A DNA stretch of 64,000 nt from Auanema rhodensis (lineage: Eukaryota; Nematoda; Chromadorea; Rhabditida; Rhabditidae): assembly GCA_964057225.1 (NCBI GenBank), contig OZ059898.1, forward strand, positions 7,440,001-7,504,000. The letters are read 5' to 3'. The notes below the pieces were generated by a model. The model was not told the origin of the DNA. It did no database searches and worked only from the letters and a program-made list of their open reading frames with translations. Shown piece after piece: positions 55,244-64,000 of the stretch (position 1 is its first letter; every line of letters begins with the position of its first letter). A program made the translations under genes and the position numbers.

Positions 55244-58200
55244 TTAGTACACCTGAGGGGGCAACAGGTAGTTATTGGGTTCCTTGGTCTCACTTGAATG
55301 CGACAACTCATCAACAGCTGGTGAAGCTGATCTTGATCTATAATGAAAACAATTTGTTATAATTAACTGTTTACATGTGAAATTGATTGAAATATTATTG
55401 AGAATATTTGAAAACATTGAAATGTAAGTTTCATACCTTCTGTCATATCCCGTTGATCCATCAGTGCTTACATCTACCGATGGACGGCTTCGAAAGGCAC
55501 TACTGTTACGACGTTGACGTCTTAATTCAGCATAATATCCATCACGTACAGCAGAAAATACAAATGCGGTTAGCATTGACCTGAAGATGGTATATGATTT
55601 CAATTTGTAGAAAGCTTGTAACGTACCAACTACCAGCTGTTTCACTAGCAGTATGTGTAGCTTGATCCAAAAATGTACATTCAGTTGTAACAGCATCAGC
55701 TGTACAGGCAAAGAAATCAGGCTTAAAGCCAAAACTACGGAAAGGAACAAAATGTGTTCCAAATTCTTCAGAAAGCTGAAAATAGCCTATTACAGTATAA
55801 GTCCCTTAGATAATTTGTGAGAAACAAAAAAATTTTTTTTTCGGAAAACATTTGTACTTACGCGTTGAATTTCTTCAGAATCAGTTAAATTCTCACATAC
55901 GCCCAATAGAAAATCACGTAAAGCAGATGATAAATTGGCACGATCACTCTGAAATAATATAATCAAATTATATTTGAGAAAAATTTTTAAAATGTTTTTA
56001 TTTTTTTTTCAAAAAACAAAGTTTTATGACAAATATCGTAACTCTTCCTAATGTTCCATTTTAATAGTTAAGTTTGTATATATTTTATTTTTATTTGATT
56101 TGAATTTCAAACTATACACATACATATAGATATACATACTTCATTTATATATAAGTATGCTTCTTTTAAGTTTTAAAAGCTAAAACTTCTTTTGGTTGAA
56201 ATTTGAAATAAACAAAATGATGTTAACTCCCTTTCCTAGTTTCATTACCTGAGGACAATTGTCCAGAACAGACGATTGAAATTGAAATGATTTCAGTAAA
56301 TGAACAGAAAAAAAGAAAAAGAAATGAAGAAAAGTGAAAGAATGTTGAAATGAAATAGAAAACCCAAAACACCGAAGTTTTTTTTTTCTTTATACTCTTA
56401 TCTTTTAATATTAAAAACATAATATTATAAGTTTTCTTTACCTAAAACTACTTTTTTTCTTATTTTGATTTTCAAATAACAACTTTACTTTATCGAATAT
56501 TCTATTGGATAGATGATACAATCATCAAAGTTCTATACTCTGTGCTGGAAAGCACGAGGTGAGGTATTCGGGAATTCCCAAGAGAGTCTTCAGCCTCATG
56601 ATATGGTTGAATTTAAATGACATCATTGATATTGAGACCACAATTGGAATCTTAGAAACTTTTTTTTTATCAAAAATTCTTAATTTATTATAAAATAAAA
56701 TAAAATTTAAAAAAAAAGGAGAAAAAGGATGATAAAAACAAAAAAAAATATTTTACAAAAAAAAAATTGTTGAATTACGAGAAAAAGAAATATTTAGTTA
56801 GATTTAAAAAAAGAAAAAATAAGGCTCAAAAACATATTTAAATGCATTTTAAGATGAAAACGTTTGTTATGTAGATGTTACAACAAAAAATTCTACTTTT
56901 CACCGATCATTGCTCATAAATAAAAATATTTCCAGTTATACATATGTATAAAGAAAATATTTAATATAACATCTTCTATATATTTTTTTCTTTCTTGATT
57001 TTCTTAAAAACTAAACTTAAACTTTGAAGATAAATTACGAAACGATTTTCAAAAAAATATATTTCATGAGAAGAGTTCACTTTTCAAATCTGTTTGTAGT
57101 AGCATAGATAGCGATAAGCGAGGATAAACGAACTTTTTCTTTTTTTTTCGCCTCTAAGGACTCATTAAGATTTTGACTAGGATTTGATCTTTAAAGCTCA
57201 TATAAGGATGTTTGATGGTGTGGGTAAAGAATATGATGATGATGATGATGATGATGAAGATGATACGTTTTCTCTTTCTCTTCTATCTCTCTCCCTCTCT
57301 CTTTATCTTTCTCTTTCCAAGTTAGTTCAAAAATTTGGAAAAACAATTCGTACAAACGTTACGATTTAGCTATTATCAATATGAATATTTGATTTTTAAA
57401 AAAATAAAACGAACTCTTGGTAATGTATCCATAAAAACTCTGAAATCTTCTTTCTTTTCAACAGCACGACGTAATATCCGATCAGCTAGAAAAGTACAAA
57501 TATATTTACTATATACATATAGTTAGTTATTATATATTGAACATATCACTAATAATTTGAATAAGAATATTAGAATATACATGTTTTAATATTTTTTAAT
57601 AAAATAATTTTTTCTTTAATTTTAAAATTGAAGAAAAAAAAAAGAAAATATACATATGTATGTATATTTTAATTATATATTATATGTTTATATATATATA
57701 TAATATGTTTTGATTAATCGAAAAATAAGAGTTTTTAGGCTTTGAACTAGATTCATAATACATAATATGAACGAAAAAGTTTTGATGGAAGAAACAACAA
57801 GTGATTGTGTTCTTTTTTTCTCAATTTTTTTTCTTTTTCGATTATAATCATCAAACAAATAGAATTTCATAAAACTATTGAATAGGTTTATCACTTACCT
57901 AAATCATCTTTTGCATTATCTAAGCAATATTTGATGATTGAACGTTGATTAACTGTGAGAATAGGACGACGATTACCTTGTGAAGACATTGAAGCACTAT
58001 AAAAGGCTTCATTAACAATGTTAGTTTTCATGATTTGAACAATATAAATATTTTTTGAAAAATAAAAAAAAATTGAAGAAAGCAATTACAAATCGTTGTT
58101 GATTCTTAGATTTTAAAAAAGGTATCATATTCAAAAATAGTAATTTGCTTTCTTTTTTTTTTAAATTCTAGTTTTATATGGCTTTCATTAATGTTCAGAG

Positions 58201-58504
58201 TTTTCAAGTCTAAAATTGGCTTAAATTTAAGCTCAGGCTTCTTCCCTCAATGATGAAGCTTATGCTCAGCCTCAGCAAACTTATGGATATGAAAGAAGCA
58301 AAATTCGAAAAAAAATGTAAATATGTAAATGTGAAAACATGTGAAGTGATGATCTGACAAGAGCATTTTAAGGAGGCGAACTAACCGAGCACTGTTTGGC
58401 AAACGCTTTCCATTGGTAGGAAGTCCAGGCGATCGTTCTGATACACTTTTAGCTTTACGTCGAACTTCTTCAGGTAATTTATCACCTGAATTAGTGTTTC
58501 CCAT
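55244..58504 (-). CDS. globin-like protein with N-myristoylation-type N terminus
   Basis: Seven exons: 58386-58504, 57899-57996, 57415-57485, 55862-55948, 55627-55775, 55437-55580 and 55244-55337. They join in frame to 762 nt, 253 residues. The N terminus MGNTNSG has Gly2 and Ser6, a standard N-myristoylation context, followed by a basic, Ser/Pro-rich stretch to about residue 45. The globin region spans about 55-190: LTVNQRSIIKYCLDNAKDD (A/B helices), FLLGVCENLTDSEEIQRLS, then FGTHFVPFRSFGFKPDFFA with a candidate proximal (F8) His, and SWSMLTAFVFSAVRDGYYAEL (H helix). A Ser/Arg-rich tail of about 60 residues follows. Nematodes have many such globins, often neuronal and proposed as gas or redox sensors; that role is inference. 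The donor of exon 3 (GTTCGT) is weak, but the phase fits. The ATG is 6 nt after TTTTGCAG. Confidence 0.8.
55949..57414 (-). other. 1.47 kb intron of the globin-like gene
   Basis: Separates exon 3 from exon 4. Contains a short (GAT)n run with a CT tract (57232-57320) and a less AT-rich patch at 56540-56610 that weakly resembles the 5S 3' end. I see no nested gene. Confidence 0.75.
57232..57320 (+). repeat. (GAT)n then imperfect (CT)n
   Basis: About eight GAT units followed by interrupted CT repeats inside the globin intron. Confidence 0.85.
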
Positions 58505-58510
58505 GATATT

Positions 58511-58518
58511 CTGCAAAA
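58511..58518 (-). other. 3' splice site upstream of the globin start
   Basis: TATTTTGCAG on the minus strand precedes AATATC and ATG. It is a trans-splice acceptor or the end of a 5' UTR intron. Confidence 0.55.
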
Positions 58519-59790
58519 TAGGAAGTTATTATGTAAAAGAAAAAAAAGAGAGAATAGATATAAAGAAGAACAATAAGAAGATTTGTAAGGTTAAGTTTTT
58601 TTCTAAAAATATGAGAACATAATACAGAAATATACATAGAAATTATAAATTAAAATAATATAAATAGTAAATGATTAATATTCATACAGTTAATATTAAT
58701 AAGAATTTAGAAAAGTAAGAAAGTATGAAAGAAAGAAATGACATGAAAACGAAAACAGACAAATTTATGAAGAGTGACTATACAAGTGCAGTCATTAAAG
58801 AACATCTAAATTGGTGTCTTTACGAGATGTTCAAATGAACTTCTGAGACGAATTTGCATTGAGGTATTGATCAGAGATCAGTAGAACAACTATTAAGTGA
58901 GCATGACAGTAGTAGAAGAATACGCAGAGGGACCCTATCCTAGAGCATCTTCCTCCCGACGCTGCTGTCGTCGTTGTGGCCCTGGCTCTAACGGAAGACG
59001 TCTAGTTCGTTGTCGACTTATTTTACTTTTCCTTCATCTCATTCAAGCTTCTTTTCTCCTCCCACTTCTGCTATCCTTCCCTCCCAGTATTACCCACATT
59101 TCGTTTTCTCCTCCCCTTTTCGTTTTCTCTCTGCCCCTCTCTCTCTCTTTTTTGCTCTCCATAATTTTTTTAATCTCTTTTAACAGCTTTGCTCTCGTTG
59201 TCTTATTCTTTTTCTCTCTCTCTATTTTTGACTAATTTTCTCACTTTCTTCTTCAGTCTGCTTTTTTCTTATTTTAATCCATCGAGTCAAAAACAACAAC
59301 ATCAAAGAACAGGGCATGAACTGCAAAGATCAAGAGGTATGGGATAGCGATTGTTTAATGATATGATAGACATCCCCTATGCAGAAGTAAGAATCTGATT
59401 ACTCAACATTGCAGAAGCAGTGGGCTGTGACTAGCGGAAGCTTTTAGATGATCCCATCAATTCTAATTCAATACAAGCAAAACCATATTCAATTTCAATT
59501 TGTGAGCAAGATGTAAATGCACATCAGTGGTTTAAATGAAATAGCTGAAGTAAAGATATTTCGTTTTTCTGTTGAAACATCAAGGGATTAGATGTTCATG
59601 ATTTGAGTCACGTTTTTCAACTTCTTCAACATCGTATCTGATTATCAGATAAAGCGAACTCAGAAGAAAATAGACATGAAAGGCCTAATGGCATGAGGCA
59701 CTGCTATCGATGTATTGTCCATTTCTTTCAGTATTCCAATTTGATTCATCTAAAGATTTGATGGCAAAAGTGCTTAACGGCATGATGCTC

Positions 59791-59798
59791 TGACGTCA
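59791..59798. promoter_or_regulatory. TGACGTCA palindrome (CRE/ATF-type site)
   Basis: Perfect palindrome 1.3 kb upstream of the globin-like start codon. Confidence 0.45.
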
Positions 59799-60670
59799 CA
59801 TCGCAGGATATGAAAGCGATGATGTACAGCTGGTTAACGAGTCGGCCCCAGATGAGCACAATAGCACTTCATCTTCCTCTTTGTATCAGAGATCAGGCAT
59901 TTCCTGAACGAGTTGTAAGTTAAATAAGAAATAAAAAAAAGAAAATGTAGTGCACTTTGACCGACGTCTTCCTATTTGCAAATTAAATATGTGAAAAGAA
60001 ATGTTTTCGCAGCATTGCATGAGCTCAACAGCCACGTGAATTAAGCAGAAACAGAAGAATTATAGCGGAGCATCTAAAACAGTTGTTGATAGGCATCATC
60101 ATCGTCAGGTATTCTATATGTGATTTTTCAAGAAACAAGAGAAAGAAAGAAAGAAAACGAAGACATGAAAATTTAAAATCAAATAAATTTAATGGATAAA
60201 TTGAATATAATACTTAGACTTCAATTTCTTTCTCTCTTTTTCTTGCATTTTCTCTAAGTTACAGTCAAAATAGGCTAACACAAATACTCAAAAACTACAA
60301 ATATTCACGTGATTATATAAAATATAGTTATAAGAAAACTGAATTTGATATAAATATAAATATAAATAAATAAATATTATAGAATATAATTTTCTAATCA
60401 ACTATAATAATATTAAAATAAATAAATAAATTGCTATCATTGAATGTATTATCATGGAATTTTGAAAAACAGTATGTCTATATGAGGATATTTGAGTGAG
60501 TATGCATACTATGTATGTATGTGTGGGTATGCAATTTACGAGGCGATTTCAAGAAATATTCTCATCGAACGACGCTTCATTTATTGTTTTCTTTCGTTTT
60601 TTTTTGTCTTCAAATCCATCTTAACTGGAAAGAACGTATATGATCTGATGTGCTAGTCGGCTTGTAGTGT

Positions 60671-60678
60671 TGACGTCA
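60671..60678. promoter_or_regulatory. TGACGTCA palindrome (CRE/ATF-type site)
   Basis: Perfect palindrome 2.2 kb upstream of the globin-like start codon. It shares TGACGTCACA with the site at 59791, a ten-base match. Confidence 0.45.
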
Positions 60679-63600
60679 CAAGAATGAGATGTAGGAAGCT
60701 CTGATTCTGAAGACTAAATGATGATAGTATTGTAGTTAATGCTTAATGGAGTTCATTATATAGTCGTAGAATATCCTTATTCTATGAATGTAGTTATTGC
60801 AGGAATACTTATTTCGTACATAAAGTTATGTGTTACTTCAGCCTGATGACGTTCATTTGCTTCACAGCAAATGTTCTATTTTCAGATGCTAAAAAGCCCA
60901 TATATAGATGCTGTTATCTTGAATCTAAAGTTGGCGAGAAAGTTTTGATGTATCAAGCGCATAACTAAGTTTGAGTGAATGAGAAACGAAGACAAAAGTC
61001 TAAAGTCTGCTGACGCGTTGTCAAATTTCTGATGCCACCCGAAGAAAATCTTCTTCCAACATATTATTCACATCGTCATCATTATTTCATATTAAAAGTA
61101 ATGATGCCATGATTATTGAATAAAGGGAATTTGCGTCATTTTCACTGAAATACTGCCCATCGACCAAAAACTATTAGAAGAAAAAAAGATTGTTAAAGGA
61201 AAATATTTACAGATATCACGTTATAATAGTTAAGTTTTATACTATATCTTATATATTATATTTATAAATTGAAAAGAAATGAAATATATATTATTATAAG
61301 TTTAAAATGCTGTACTTATATACTCAATTTGTACTTAAATTGTAATGATATTTGGATTAAGAACAGACACCTTAACGAACAAATGATGAAATGAGTGTTG
61401 AGAGAAGAAAATATGATAACACCTGGAGAAGAATATATGAGAATGGAAAGGATGTATGAATAGGAAGATGTGATGAATGAATAGATGTGATAGATGAAAT
61501 AGATAGATAGATAGATGGATATGATGTAATCATTGAAAAAAACCTTAAGGCGATATAGCAATTAAACAGATCTGATTGAGAGAGAAAGTAAGATGAAGAG
61601 GTTGTTGCAGAAGCAACAAGTAGACATTGGAAATAAAATGAAGAAAAGGGTAAAAGAATAAGAAGAAAAGCTTATTGAAAATCAGTGTGATCTATGAACG
61701 AAACAATTGATGAATTATATGAATAACCACAAGAAAAAAAATTTTTTTTTTCGTCCAAAAGAAAGGAAAAAAGAAGATAAAGCCCAAAAAGTTAGAAACA
61801 TTTTATTTTATAATTTGAATGCATAATAGAATGTTTCTTGCTTATTTGTTTTTCCAAGAGAGAAAACATGCTTTTATCAATTTTATTCCAGATCTTGCAA
61901 GATTGAAATTGAATTCAAAGGTATGTGACGACATCAAAATGAAAAATAAAATTCTTTTTCAAACAAAAGAACAATCTTATTATAATTTGGATGCTATTTT
62001 TGAAGTAAAAAATTCACATGTTCTACTAGATAACATATGTTTTTATTAAATATAATTTATAATAAATTTTAATATATAGTAATTCTTTAACTATATAGAT
62101 ATATAGAGAAATCTATATAATTTTAAATAATTTCAAATGAAATACCTCTTGTATTCTTGTGATATTTGCTGTCATCTGAATCTTGAGGTAATATTGCCTA
62201 TTGATGATGAGCATGAAGTGTCTTGAAAGGATGTGCATGAAAGAGGAATTGCCTGTTCCGAAAGACGTAAAACAAGAAAAAATGATTTTTTGATTTCAAA
62301 TACTTTTTTTTGTGAAAATAAGCTTTGAAGAAGATTCTTAATCAAAGCTATGTAAAAGTTCAAATTGATTAGATTTTGGGTATAATTGTATTACAATGAA
62401 AAGCTATTTAGATGAATTCATAGTGAAACAAGAAACTTTTTTTTTTTCCAATTCAAAGGTAATCTAGAAATTTAAAAACGAATTTTTACTTTTTTTATGT
62501 TTAAATTTCAATCAAAATATGTTGTACCTTAAATAGTATTAAATAAAAACAATAATAAAAGAACAGAAATAAAATAACAAATAAAATAAATTAATTTCTA
62601 CATCGACGTCATAAGAAAAACATTATTTATATATGTAACTATTTTATTTTATTATATTATTTATATATATATAGTATATATAATTCAAAAGCAAAAATGT
62701 AAATATATGTATGAACATATGATAAAATCTTCTTTGTTTGATACTTATTTTTGAAAAAAACGTGATTAAAAGGATATTCTTAAAGTATTTATATTATAGA
62801 ATTTGATGGATTAAGGTAAGTTTTAAAGAAAAAAAAGTTTTGAAAGATAAATGGTTAACATATGAGAAATACAAATGATTTGTCTTTGTCTATTTAAATT
62901 TATTTTTATACTTCAATAGATAAGGTAAAGAACAGGATAATAGAGAGAGAGACTGAGAGAGGGGAGGTGAACGAAAATGAAATGAAGAAGAAATGCTGAA
63001 GACAAGGAAGAACTCATAAGTATACAAGGATATCTTATTCTTTCTGATACTATTTCAAGCCAGAATCTTATAAAAGTTCTAGAAATAGATTTGTGCGATG
63101 AAGATGAAGAAGAGAAACTAGAGCATATTCATATAAAAAGTTCGATCAAGGTTTTTGTGCTTTCGAAATCAAATTTGTGGCCTCCGGGAGAGTGACACAG
63201 CATACTAAGTAAGCAGAAGCATCAGAAGAGTAGGATAGTGGATAAGCAGTAGAAGACATACAAAAATTTATATTATATTTTGGCCAATATTGAAGGTTGG
63301 AAAGAGGTGTATGGACCTAAGAAACGCCATTCTTACACTTGCTCTTCCCTTTGCTTAAAAAAAAATAAGAAGATTGAGAGAGAGATATAAAACTGGACGA
63401 TCAGAACACGAAATGAGAGCGAGCAAACGAATAAAGAGTTTGTGATGAGGAGAGGAATTGAGATGCAACTTGCAGGAGATTATGCCGGAGAGTTCCTGAC
63501 ACGACAAAAAAGAAAAAGAAATTGGGTGTGGTAACACCGTTAAAATCTGAGCAGAAAAGCCTTGTCAATCTTTTTAGTCAAGTTTCGCTTGTTGAAAAGC

Positions 63601-64000
63601 TGTGTAATTGATGTGAATTTCAGGTGAAGTCTAGAGACTATAAAGAAAAAGAACTGAGAGAGCGGAAGAGCAAGAGGGAAAAAAGAAGAAAAAGAGAGGG
63701 AGAGATGAAGAGAAAGTTAGAAGATGGTGGGAGGGCAAATGTTAAAAAATAGAATAAAATGAAAAAAAAGAAAGGAAGCTATACTTTTCGGAAAATGCAT
63801 AGTTATTTCAAGAATGAGCAGTAGACCATATAGTTAAAAGAATGGAAAGCACATCATCAGTTTCATATGATAAAGTCTAATGAAAACTAGAAAATATCAC
63901 ATAACTGGAATTCATATACTATACGAGATTAAAAATTGAAAAATGCGATGAGATAAACATTTAAATGATATACGATGATATCAACAATGTTTCAAGTTTG

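Larger units (their letters stand above)
58519..64000. other. gene-free region upstream of the globin-like gene
   Basis: No gene is recognised. A CT-rich stretch lies at about 59090-59260. From about 60.0 kb to the end the plus strand is mostly purine-rich, with GA runs at about 62941-62965, 63374-63390 and 63650-63720. Two TGACGTCA sites lie at 59791 and 60671. The open frames are low-complexity. Confidence 0.55.

Noticed and set aside
58897-59235. 112-codon plus-strand ORF with a Cys/Arg-rich start
   Set aside because: The second half is pure CT-derived Ser/Leu/Phe; the first part is short, lacks splice context and matches no family I know.

Overview
This window is nuclear DNA from an AT-rich nematode. 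The evidence is: many 44-60 bp introns ending in TTTCAG or TTTTAG; protein families typical of nematodes (a Mesh/SUSD2-like protein, MAPK15, an ARHGEF17-type RhoGEF, a BAZ2/FLT-1-like chromatin reader and a globin); 5S rRNA genes close to the Caenorhabditis sequence; and a 3' splice site 6-12 nt upstream of four start codons, as expected for spliced-leader trans-splicing. The species cannot be named from sequence alone.

Layout, left to right. A Mesh/SUSD2-family adhesion gene runs off the left edge (minus strand, 1-4654). A MAPK15/ERK7 kinase follows (minus, 6072-8807), then about 7 kb of AT-rich DNA with GA microsatellites and one odd GC-rich island (9419-9570). Next is an ARHGEF17/TEM4-like RhoGEF of about 1,160 residues (minus, 15801-21304). 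From 21.3 to 44.3 kb no clear complete gene is visible. The first 5 kb of that gap is very AT-rich. The rest (about 26.4-44.3 kb) is a richer-in-GC, pyrimidine-biased block full of CT tracts, GTC/GAC islands and tetranucleotide repeats. It leads into a BAZ2/FLT-1-like gene (plus, 44314-50549; 17 exons, 1,440 residues), for which I also see a possible extra N-terminal exon at 41351-41417.

Between the convergent 3' ends of the BAZ2-like gene and the globin gene lies a tandem array of six intact 5S rRNA genes (minus strand, exact 475 bp period) plus a broken seventh fragment. A seven-exon, 253-residue globin-like gene with an N-myristoylation-type N terminus follows (minus, 55244-58504). The last 5.5 kb is non-coding and mostly purine-rich on the plus strand.

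The genes are single, widely spaced loci, not an operon or a functional cassette. The most unusual features are the 18 kb pyrimidine-biased block upstream of the BAZ2-like gene, six perfect TGACGTCA palindromes all in non-coding DNA, the hairpin-dense 5S spacer, and the GC-rich island at 9.4 kb. No new defence, viral or mobile system was found, and no transposase or reverse transcriptase ORF is visible.
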